This document shows, one piece after another, positions 38,992 through 49,028 of a DNA stretch of 64,000 bases. Every line of letters starts with the position of its first letter. Positions within the stretch are counted from its first letter, which is position 1. Source of the DNA: Ricinus communis (Eukaryota; Streptophyta; Magnoliopsida; Malpighiales; Euphorbiaceae); NCBI RefSeq assembly GCF_019578655.1, contig NC_063257.1, positions 3,286,001-3,350,000 on the forward strand, written 5' to 3'. The position numbers and the translations under genes were made by a program. A model generated the notes under the pieces. The model was given only the letters and a program-made list of their open reading frames with translations. It did not search any database and was not told where the DNA came from.

Positions 38992-40153
38992 TTAATCGTA
39001 TGTGCAAGATTTCTTGAGGGAGATTGGGACATTGAGTTTCTTTGGATCAAAAGTAAAATCACACTCAATTCTTTTATAGAATTTAGGCTTAACCAATTTT
39101 CCCAAAACGTAAGCTCTTGATCTGAGAACGAAACTCAGTTTTAGTGGCACTGGCAGTGCAGTGGTCCCTGTTGAACTGCTGAAACCAGCTCCACTTCCAT
39201 ACAATGGGATTTTGTTACTCATTACTGATATTGCTACTGATCTTTGGCTCTTTCTAGATTGGTAAAACTTCTTTACCTGTAAATAATTCCCGTTTCACCA
39301 CTATTAGATAATCGCATTAAAAGAGAAATGATTTTGAAGCAGAAATTGAAAAGAATTGAGCAAAGGGTATTATCAGCAACTTACAGCTCCTGAGGCTATG
39401 GTGATCTCAGAATAAAATAGATCTACAGGTGTAGATGTTACATGAACACCGAAAAATGTTCCTGTGTTTCTATAGATCATTTTCACTGTCGAGTTGATTG
39501 ATATCATATCAGTTGCTACTCCAGTAGAATCAGACCCAGCTTGAATGCTGAAATGCTCAAATTTTATATTCTGCAAACAAAAAGAAATAAAGCAAATGTA
39601 TGTATCAATTTACCAATATAGTGTGATAAAAAACAAAAAGAGTGATAAATAAACAAGGAAATACCTTCATTGTGATCTTGGGTTTTTGTGGCTTACTGGC
39701 CCCCCAAAGAACTAAAGAAAAGAAAGAAAAGAGAACAAAGAAACCAAGAAGAAAAGCAAGAAAATAACAGCGACGAGGGAGTCCCTTCTCACGCGCTTCA
39801 TCTTCAAGAAGACCTTCTTCTTCAATAACTGCACAGTCTTTCCATTGCTTTTGTCCCTTCCTGTGACTACTTTTAGAGGCATCATTTGGAGAGATCTTGC
39901 GCGATCCGGGTTTTAACGACCCGGAAAACCTACTTGAAGACGATTCGCGCGAGTGACGCCCGACGGATGAGTGGGAATGTGGTGGAGACCCCATGGGGCT
40001 AAGCACCGGCGTTGAGTGAAACGACGTCGTTGTCTTCTCTCCATCGTGAGAATCACGTGATGGACTCTGCACGAAGTACACTGGACGCCGTGGAGATCTC
40101 GTGGGTGATGATGGCGCGAGGCTAGTTACCTCTGAATCTGTTTTGGCGTGCAT
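38992..40153 (-). CDS. LEA_2 / NHL-like single-pass membrane protein, At1g45688-type
   Basis: Three exons, 39665-40153, 39385-39570 and 38992-39276, join in phase with GT-AG borders into 319 aa. The N-terminal 125 residues are Ser/Pro-rich and conserved in the family (MHAKTDSEVTSL, SPTRSPRRPVYFVQSPSRDS, VLSPMGSPPHSHSS). Next come EEEGLLEDEA, one membrane helix (about 131-150, FLAFLLGFFVLFSFFSLVLW) and a LEA_2 fold (about 165-305) with MIYRNTGTFFGVHVTSTPVD and a basic C-terminus. Family knowledge: LEA_2 proteins include NDR1/HIN1-like proteins, usually at the plasma membrane. This subgroup is largely uncharacterised, so no specific role is assigned. The many SP and SPxR sites suggest a phosphorylated cytosolic tail; that is inference. 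Confidence 0.92.
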
Positions 40154-42537
40154 TGCAAGGTGTTTGTTGAAACTCCCGAATGAAAATCCAAACCCACTAG
40201 GGTCTCAAGATCAGCAGTCAAATTCTTTTTGATGAAAACGAGAGATGGTTTTGTTCTGTTTGTCAACTGACAAAAGAAGGGAGAGAGAGTGTAATTAAGA
40301 AGAAAGGGTTTCAAATAAATAAAGAGGAAAGTTGGGTATAATAAAACGCGTGCAATGTTTATTAGCAGTGACAAAAGACAGGACAAAAAGCGAAGTTGTG
40401 CGATTGAGTTGGATAGAGGAAGGATCGAAGAAGTAATTAACCGACAACCAAATTACAGTTGGCACTTGGCGCCGCAACCACGAATCCAACAAATCTATTT
40501 TATTCGACTATTTCGCTATGGTTCCCGCAGGGGCTCGTGAAGGAAAGGGCATAAACGAGCCACTGCCCAAAACCTGTGACCCGTTTTAGTTCCTGATGGA
40601 AAATTAAATATATAGCCTTCTTATTGCACTTTCGGTGAATTCTAGAATATTATACCTTATAATGATTTTAATATTTTTATATATTTATCTTAAAATATTT
40701 ATAATATTTAAACTAAATTTATACATAACTTTTGCATATAATTTTATATATACTATAATATTTTAATATTGAAAAATTCAATTTTAAATTTTATAATTTT
40801 TTTTATTTAATAAATATATAAAGATATTAAAAAAAGTTTAATACTATAACTCACCCGTGTTGTAATATATTCCTTTAGAAGAATTGCTCATGCACCGAGA
40901 TATCTCAAATTCTTAATTGATTTTTCTATATTTTAGGGGTACTCAGTTTCCAATATAAAAAGGTGGCCTCCTCATGGCACATGTGAGCGATGAGCCCCAT
41001 GTGGAAGAAGGATACCAACCAGTTCCCATATCTTGAACTGGCATTGCATGTGTGTTTCCCATTTGTTTTATCACTTTGTATACTAGCTAGCTGACGGTCC
41101 TTTTCTTTAATGCCTTTTCACTTTCTTTTCTCTTTTTTCCTTATTAACTTACATTCTACTCGATACTTATTTATTTTTACCCAAAATAATTGAAAATTTG
41201 TCGCCGGTTTATCACTCCCATTCAATTTATCTTCCCTATTTTATTTAAGAAATTCTTTTCTAAATTTTATTTATACTTCTATCTATATACAAATAATTAA
41301 TAATATTTATTAATTTTAAATAATAAAATATGTGTTAATAATTTATATCAAAATATCAATATTTAAAATATTCATACATATATATTAATTTTTTATAAGT
41401 TATTGCATGCACATAAAATTTAAATAATTTTTTTATCCGTATTTTAGGAAATAGAAAATCTTGTAACTTCAGAAAAGTTTTATATTACATGGGCCAATCG
41501 GAGATGTTTTCTTAGAATCTGACCTTTTGCTCAAGCCCAATAATATTGAGCCCAAGCAAAAATGTAAATCTTTAAGAAAATAATGAAGCAGAATGTATTT
41601 ATAGTGTCTAACTGTCGTTGTTTTCTTTTTCTTTTTATAACAGTCTCTAATATTTTAATATTAATATATTTTATATTATCATTTTATAATCAAATAATAA
41701 AAATGTAATATATCAATAGATTAATATATATATATATATATATTAATTTTTAAATTTAATTTTAGAATCGAAATAATAATAAGGGTGGTGCAAAACAAAA
41801 GCTAATTAGTTTTTTTAAATTCTCTAGAATTTTCAAATATTAAACTATAACTACTTTAATCATCAAAATTTCTAATGTGCCATTTTATAATAATAGCTGT
41901 AGACTCCAAAACAGAAAAGGATTAATTAGGCGGTATATCACTTCATTAAGAAAAACTGCTACTTTCTTTTCTCTATTTTTCCTCAAAAAAGGCCTTCTAC
42001 AGTTCTTCTTTCTCTAAATGCAATCCGTAGTTATTTCCACGTTGTATACTATCTTGCTACTTCTTTTCCCTAATTTTTCTTTTCTTTTTCTCTTTCCCTG
42101 ACGCACATATTACTCAAATTCGCCAGCAAAAATTGATGGGCAGGACGGTAGGACGCACTCCTCACAGGCAATGGCCACTTCTATTTTGTCCCCTTCTATT
42201 AAAAAAATATTAAAATTGATTGTATAATTGTATTAAATGATACTATAAACTGATCTTTCTTCTTAATTTCCAAAACTTTCAAACAAAAAAAAATATTCGT
42301 GGACGTTCCTCTTGACGCTGACGCAGCTTGCTCACTTTCCTTTTCAGGATGGTTTTATGTATGATTAAATAAGCAACTGGATACACTAACTGTAACAACA
42401 CAATTAAGTACGGCCCATCACCAGCTAATTAAGTTGAAGTCTCCATCATCAACTGCAAGTTTAGTTACGATGGACAGTTTTATGTTTTATTCTAAATTCG
42501 ACAGCATTGGTTAACTACAAATCTAAGTGAATCACAT
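40154..42537. other. Intergenic region between the LEA_2 gene and the first subtilase
   Basis: The first few hundred bases are the LEA_2 leader and promoter. Beyond is AT-rich DNA, including a (TA)n run near 41725-41742. A segment at about 41890-41950 resembles 48145-48210 in the 3' flank of the second subtilase. No gene was recognised. Confidence 0.55.
41890..41950. repeat. Subtilase 3'-flank homology, copy 1
   Basis: AGCTGTAGACTCCAAAACAG and the following GGATTAATTAGGCGG...TCACTTCA resemble 48151-48210 (AGCCGTAGACTTCAAATACA, then GAATTAAATAGGCCG...TCACTTCA). The two sit about 590-650 and 820-880 bp beyond their subtilase stops, suggesting that the gene duplication included 3' flank. Confidence 0.55.
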
Positions 42538-44871
42538 CTAATCATCAACGTCAAAATATTTCAGGCTTGTGACTGTTATGGGACTCTTGACAACATATTT
42601 ACCCTTTGAGTCAACCCAGCTTAGGTAACCAAAAACTACATCTTCCGGGACCGGATTGGGACCTTGTATGCTCAGTTTGTAGCTTAGCTTCTCGTACTTG
42701 GCTTTAAAAACCAACTTGTTTGGGACCACACTTGCTTTTATTCCATTAATGGGTGTCAAATTGGCAGTGTAAGTAGACACTGGATCTCCAACATTGGTTA
42801 CTGTCCTGTGATATTCTTGAACAGCGGTCAAATTGGCTTCAGAGCTATCGGCATTGAAGTAAGCGAGAAAAGAGGGGTAGTTTAGGTCTGATGATGGGGA
42901 AGAACAATCATTATTAGGAGATTTTGTGATAGTTTGTATTTGTTTTTGGGTCAAATTTAATGCACAGAGAAAATTAATGTAGCTAGTTAAGTTCGCGTCA
43001 TATATTAGACCTGGGTCTAATGCTTTGTTAGGATTGATCTGGCCAGATCCCATGTCTAAAGGAGTAGCAGGCTGCCGCCCATAATCAATATCTCTAATTG
43101 GCTCTTTGGCTTGAGTCATGGTATCAGCAGTAGTCATCATTGCTGAACGAATAGCGGCAGGACTCCAATCGGGATGTGCCTTTTTCAAGAGTGCTGCTAT
43201 TCCTGCTACGTGCGGGCAAGCCATGGATGTACCTGATTGTAGATTGAAGTTGTTGAATATTTCCTGATCATCGATACGATCCACTATTATATTTTCAGGC
43301 CATGCTGCTAAGATAAGAGAACCAGGAGCCATAATGTCAGGCTTCAGGACAGATGGGCAGGCTAAGGATGGTCCTCTAGAGCTATAGCTAGTAAGGCTTG
43401 GAGCTGATTTAACACCAACAGTTGTTTTCTTGAACTCCATGCTTGCTTGTGGCTTAGTGGTGCTGTTGATGTAATCCTTGATCTTTATTCCATCTTTTAA
43501 ATTCATAAAAATTGCTGGAAATCGGCTTTGGATATAGTTTTCAAGGTCTATAGATTTGGTTATGAAAATTCCTCCAGTGACGTTTTTAGTATCGCGGACG
43601 TTATCATATTGGTCCTCCAAGTCATGTAAGTTGCCATACTCCTCTTCGCAAACTACAATGTATCCCCCAACATTAAGCAAGTCTTCATTGTCCAAACATT
43701 TACCTTTAAACACCATTGGGACTTGCCTAGAAGTAGTATAATTCCCTGGATAGAGAGATAAACCAGTTACTGAAACTCCATTTCCAAGTTTCAGAACTGC
43801 CTCAAATTCACGGTCTACAGTACCAGCAGCAATAGTTGTTACCCAAGGCATGCCATTATGGAGTGCACCACGAAAAGGCCCGCGGTTTCCCGCAGATGCG
43901 GACACAAATATATTTTTCTCCACAGCTGCAAATGTTGCCAAAGCAACAGGGTCTTCGTACAAAGCTAGGTCATCCAATCCCAATGAAATAGACAGAATAT
44001 CAACTCCATCAATAATTGCTTGATCAATTGCAGCAATTATATCAGATGTATAAGAACCTTCTTGCCACAAGGCCTTATACATGGCAATATGAGCACGCGG
44101 AGCCACTCCACTGGCAGTTCCAGGTGCATAGCCAAAGTATGATACATTTCTTACAAAATTCCCGGCCGCCGTGCTCGACGTGTGGGTTCCATGGCCCTCC
44201 GTGTCACGTGTAGAATTCATTGATATAGTGGTGTTCCATTTGGCAATCAGCCCTTTGTTGTAAAAACGAGCACCAATTAGTTTGTTGTTGCATAATGAGG
44301 AGTTGAATTGGACGCCACTTTCACATTTTCCTTTCCACCTTTTGGGAATTCTTGGCATTCCGTTGTCACTAAAACTCTCACTTTCCGGCCATACGCCACT
44401 ATCTATCACTCCGATAATGATACTTTCACCATAATTAGACAACTTCCAAGCTTCAGAGTTGGATGTAAGGCCAAGATATGATGGTGAACGAGTTGTGTCA
44501 GGTTTAACAGGGAGATCTTTAATAGAAGAAATATAGCCTGTGGAGTTTTTCAAGATCTCGTGCTCAGCAGGAGAAAGATGAGCGCTGAAACCATCAATAA
44601 CATGAGTATAACTATATAGAAGCTTAGAAGGTTTGGCTGCAGCAGTGGTAGCGGTACTAACGGAGCTTCTGCTTTTAGAAACTTCAAAAACAGAGGAAAG
44701 AGTGGCCAAGTGCCAACTATGGTGGGCAGAGAAAGCTTTGGGCATGGCTGATGAGTCCATGCGGACAATATAATTGTCCTTTTCTGCTAATAATGTGGGG
44801 ACGAAAAGTAAGAAGGTAGAAGTAGCAAAGAAAAGCCGTTCATAGAAAGGAATACTGTATTGTTTTGCCAT
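42538..44871 (-). CDS. Subtilisin-like serine protease, SBT1 class (SBT1.9 / tomato SBT3-like), downstream paralogue
   Basis: A single uninterrupted exon of 777 aa, the usual length for a plant subtilase preproenzyme. A signal peptide (about 1-29, FLLFVPTLLA) precedes the inhibitor_I9 prodomain (from YIVRMDSSAMP to about 120). Maturation is expected near DTTRSPSYLGL (125-135). Catalytic residues are D157 (GVIDSGVWPES), H227 (GHGTHTSSTAAGN), oxyanion N329 (SAGNRGP) and S549 (SGTSMACPH). A protease-associated insertion lies between the oxyanion Asn and Ser motifs. A fn3-like C-terminal domain carries RTVTNVGDPVSTY and SYKLSIQGPNP. All active-site residues are intact. Family knowledge: these are secreted, N-glycosylated apoplastic proteases; SBT3 in tomato is linked to wound and herbivore responses. 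It lies in the same orientation as the paralogue at 49029-51335, 4.2 kb apart. The specific substrate is unknown. Confidence 0.95.
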   Translation of the reverse strand: MAKQYSIPFYERLFFATSTFLLFVPTLLAEKDNYIVRMDSSAMPKAFSAHHSWHLATLSSVFEVSKSRSSVSTATTAAAKPSKLLYSYTHVIDGFSAHLSPAEHEILKNSTGYISSIKDLPVKPDTTRSPSYLGLTSNSEAWKLSNYGESIIIGVIDSGVWPESESFSDNGMPRIPKRWKGKCESGVQFNSSLCNNKLIGARFYNKGLIAKWNTTISMNSTRDTEGHGTHTSSTAAGNFVRNVSYFGYAPGTASGVAPRAHIAMYKALWQEGSYTSDIIAAIDQAIIDGVDILSISLGLDDLALYEDPVALATFAAVEKNIFVSASAGNRGPFRGALHNGMPWVTTIAAGTVDREFEAVLKLGNGVSVTGLSLYPGNYTTSRQVPMVFKGKCLDNEDLLNVGGYIVVCEEEYGNLHDLEDQYDNVRDTKNVTGGIFITKSIDLENYIQSRFPAIFMNLKDGIKIKDYINSTTKPQASMEFKKTTVGVKSAPSLTSYSSRGPSLACPSVLKPDIMAPGSLILAAWPENIIVDRIDDQEIFNNFNLQSGTSMACPHVAGIAALLKKAHPDWSPAAIRSAMMTTADTMTQAKEPIRDIDYGRQPATPLDMGSGQINPNKALDPGLIYDANLTSYINFLCALNLTQKQIQTITKSPNNDCSSPSSDLNYPSFLAYFNADSSEANLTAVQEYHRTVTNVGDPVSTYTANLTPINGIKASVVPNKLVFKAKYEKLSYKLSIQGPNPVPEDVVFGYLSWVDSKGKYVVKSPITVTSLKYFDVDD

Positions 44872-44930
44872 GGCTAATTGAGCAAATGAAGAAATCTACA
44901 ATTTAGTACAATACTGTGAAAGTGAAGTGT

Positions 44931-44940
44931 ATTTATATAG
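44931..44940 (-). promoter_or_regulatory. TATA box of the 42.5-kb subtilase
   Basis: The minus strand reads CTATATAAAT about 60 bp upstream of the ATG, leaving a leader of only about 30 nt. The paralogue has the same arrangement, which supports the call. Confidence 0.6.
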
Positions 44941-45199
44941 AGAATTGACTGAGTGTATTGGATTCTTGTTTCCTAATTTATTTTAGTAGATAAGCGTGTT
45001 CCAAATTCATTCCACTCACAGTTATCACAGCAATTTGGGTTCTGATATTGACAGTTTTAATTCGGACACCTATTTTATGAACATTTGAATGGAGAATATG
45101 AGACAAAAGATGACATGTGGATATACTTGGAATAGAGGAAAGTTTAACCAGAAGAAATTTCATATTTGATTTTCAAGGCTGCTGTCCACTTTCAGTTGC

Positions 45200-45297
45200 C
45201 ACTAGCAAAGGATCGTTCCACTTTGTTTCCTCTTGTCCAGATGATGACTATTTGCTGCTAGCAGAGGAGTATTCCACTTTGCTTCCTTTTGTTCAAG
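45200..45297. repeat. Imperfect direct repeat, period 56 bp
   Basis: CTAGCAAAGGATCGTTCCAC at 45202 and CTAGCAGAGGAGTATTCCAC at 45258 are each followed by similar TTTG(T/C)TTCC(T/C)(C/T)TTGT(C/T)CA sequence, about 40 bp per copy. Confidence 0.65.
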
Positions 45298-47243
45298 TAA
45301 GGGCAATCTCTTCTTATATCCATAGGCCCCTGTCCCTAAAATAAGACACTCCCACGAATTATCTTTGTTTGTATTCACTGGGCTTGAATTGTACATTGTT
45401 GATTTAAAGAAGAATTTAATGTATATATGAAACTATTAGATAAGTCACATATTTATTAAATAATTCATCATTTGACGATCATTTAATATTAAAATATAAA
45501 ATATTCGTATGTTCATGTTAGTTATTCATATTGAGTCATTTATATTCATTCACTCTTATCTATATTTCTGATGTATCAAAAAACAGTGCATTTAAAAATA
45601 AATTTATAATTTAGTATTTTGTTATTAATTTAAATTGTTTGTTTTACCTAATTTTAAATGCTGCATTTTCCAAAATCTTAAGAATTTTGTTGTAAAATAT
45701 ATTTATAAATTGAGCTGATCAATTAAAATATTTTCCTTTTTAATTTTCTTTTGCTAATGGAACAGATTTTCGACTGGTCAATTACTTGGATATCTCCATT
45801 GATCGGATAAAGGATTTTGGATATGGATAGAATGACGATAGTGGATATCCCACATCCTTATAGTCTGTCTAGATTCAATAATCATATGTGGGCCCATATA
45901 CAGACATACAATTTGCTGGATGTATATTTTTGACCCGACTGATATCTTGGACTAAAACGCCTCACACAAAACCCATACAATTAAATGAAGATCACAGGCA
46001 TCTGGACTTCCTTAACAAAGTATTAATAAGTTTGGAAAAGAAATAAAATAAAAAAAACTATAGTTTATTATGTGTTTGAAAGAAAATCAAACATTGTTAG
46101 TATTGTCTTTTAACATTGGCAGTGACAGAATAAAATATATCAATCACCTCAGAATGGATTAAGAAAGAACATGCAGTGGTTGTTGTTGGGCATCCTTCAG
46201 GCATCTTGCAGTTTTAAAAAAGAAAAATTCTAATTCTAATTTTAATTCAGAATCACGTGCAATTGATCGGTTGATTGCTCAATCAAACACTAACAGACAA
46301 TAAAAGCCAGCACCATGAATTAAAGCAGTGGCTTAATTAAGACATTAAATAAATACAGATTGATGTAGAACAAAATGAAGTCCAAAGACTGCCTTCACTG
46401 CTGCCCACCGGAGAGCAGTAACGTTAGGAAATTTCTCTATGGAATCTGAAAGTTTGTCTGCTGGTGCTCCTCCTGAATCAAGATGGATTTGCAGGCAGAC
46501 AGGAAATATGGCCCACAGACAGTATCTCCGTAAATTAGGGTCCTACCCTTTGTATGATCGATCAATCACTGGACTTATATTATATACATCATGAAATGTT
46601 GAAGTCATCTCAATCCTTTTTCTGGAAACAGAGTTCTCGGTTCAAATACGCTATTTGTCATAAGGAAATAAAATTATGAAAATGAGAATTCTTTCTCTTC
46701 TGTTAATTGGACCGAACTAAAATACTCCATTGTTAAAAGCTCTAAAATTTGTTAGTTGAAAGAGATAAATATATGCATATTTCTTTTTTTTAAGAATTTT
46801 CATTTAACTTAATATTTTTTAATATTTTATCTTTCTGTTACCTAAAATGATTTAATTAGTCAATAACTATATTAACCCGTCTTTATAGAACATATAAGGA
46901 TAAATTTGATTGTAAGTATCTCTCGTTAATCATGCAGATGAAACTAACAACTAATTCGTATATAAACTTTTCTTCAAAAAAATATATTTCGTATATAAAC
47001 TTTATAGAATACATAACAAGTAGCTTTTTCACTCAAGAATGGTGCACAAGTGTTTGACACAAGCATATATATATATAAGACTACTGTGATTTGCTCGTGA
47101 GTTTGATGTATTAATGGTTCATGCACTGTTGTTTAATGGTACAAAATGGGGAAGCAGTATATTAGCAATATGCATCGGAACAGATCAACTAGCACATGGT
47201 TACCTACCCATCACTATGCCAGCTAGAAAGCTGGGTTTTCTTG

Positions 47244-47265
47244 TTTTTTTTTTTTTTTTTTTTTT
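47244..47265. repeat. Poly-T tract (22 T)
   Basis: A homopolymer run. No adjacent element body was identified. Confidence 0.9.
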
Positions 47266-48144
47266 CTTTTGCCATTTCTTTCCTTTGTCTCAAGTCAACT
47301 GAATGATCCGAACAGTATCAGATGGCTGTTTGTCGAACATGGAGATTCAAATTACATACTCTTTCTTTCTTTCGTTTCAAGTTTCCTAGGCCATAGGTGT
47401 CCGGTGCAGTTTATAGAAATGGTCTACGATGGTTTATATCTTACTCCCATCACAACTTGTTCTAGGGATCTTTTTCCTTTTCATATTCTCTTCTCATCTC
47501 TTGGGAAGGAATGTAACCTAAGATTGGAAACCTGCTGAAAATTTTGGTATTAGTTGAATTGTTTATGCATAATCGTTCAACTCGATGCAAATAAGAAATT
47601 GAATGGAGATGGGAGATTTCTAAGAATATTTTTATTCAAAAGTTATAATTTAATAGAAATTCGGAAAATAATATAAATATTTTTAAAGTAACAATGAATT
47701 TTCAATTATGATATAAATTTTTATTTTATGAGATGTGAATTTTAGGACTCATTTTAAAAAATAATATCGTCTTATTGTTAGACTAGATATTGTTTTTAAG
47801 ATTAGGGTTACTTTAATAAACATGGATAGTGGGATTCAACTCATCACAATAGTAGGGTTTGTTTTTAAGGGCTAAAGCTAAATTTACTCTAAATTCCTAC
47901 AGATTTCTGCTCACTGGCAAAAGAAATTGATGCTGCCTCTTTCCATTTTACAATATCTGAATTTACATCAACATTTATATGCCTGAAAACGTGAAATCCA
48001 TATTAGTTGGGAATGATGTAAAATTATGTTTGCACCTAAGTAATGGGTTGCTCAAAAGAATGCATGATTAGTGTTGGATGCAATCAAATAATGGGGAAAG
48101 CAATAACTAATGATGGATGCTGAATTAGATGCAATTAGGTTTGT

Positions 48145-48210
48145 TACAACAGCCGTAGACTTCAAATACAAGCGAATTAAATAGGCCGTGCGTCAGTGTC
48201 ACTTCAATTC
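48145..48210. repeat. Subtilase 3'-flank homology, copy 2
   Basis: It matches 41890-41950 in order and orientation relative to the subtilase genes; see that entry. It is diverged but shares the GTAGACT(C/T)CAAA core and the TAGGC(G/C)G and TCACTTCA blocks. Confidence 0.55.
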
Positions 48211-49028
48211 AAATAAATTGAATGGTGGGTTAGTTTCTAGTTTCCATAGCAAGTGGATGATGCTAAGTCACGGGCTTAACTGCATATGAATGGGCCCTGG
48301 TGGGAGCACCGTCAAAATCCTGTGTTTTAGCGGTCAAGTATTAATATCCCATTTCCACTAAAAGGAATTTCTATTTTCTTTAAGACTTAGATGACAGAAA
48401 GGCTTTAAAACTATTTAATTTCTGGTTATGTTCATTTGCGTCATTGTATTTTCGGTTATCTTAATTTAATTATTCAATTAAATAAACAGTGTATATTGTC
48501 GTTTCAACTTCCAATGATGGCTGTAGAATTGCACTAGCATCAGAGGAGAGTAGATACTTGCTAATTATTACAACATAATTAAGGTAGTCATACATAATTA
48601 TTGCCAATCTCTGTAACCCTTTTCTTTTTCCATGACTTTAAATATTCAAGTCATAGCAATAATCTTGGGCGTCAATATAATTAATGTAAACTATTTCGAG
48701 ACGTTGATGATGATACCCACTGCACATGCAATATCCAGCTCTGTTTTTGTCCATAACCTATGATTTGTCTTTTATTTTGTTTTTCTTTTGCTTCTATCGT
48801 ATGCAGGTCGATCTTGATATATTATTACTTTAATTTGATAACAAGTGGGTGCTGTGATTAATCAACAATTACATAGCAACCACACAAGATACCACCCTAT
48901 CCGATAAGGTGAAATTTCTATCACCAAACTGTTTGGAAACTTGAATGAATGCAGCAATATTATTTTATTTAATGCCAGTCGGTTAACTTTTTCAAGTATA
49001 CAAGCAATTATAATTAAAGTTAGATCTT

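Larger units (their letters stand above)
44872..49028. other. Intergenic region between the two subtilases
   Basis: It contains the promoter of the first subtilase, an imperfect 56-bp-period direct repeat at about 45200-45296 (CTAGCAAAGG and CTAGCAGAGG followed by TTCCACTTTG), a 22-base T run at 47244-47265 and the 3'-flank homology of the second gene near 48.15-48.21 kb. No subtilase fragment and no other gene was recognised between the pair. Confidence 0.55.
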
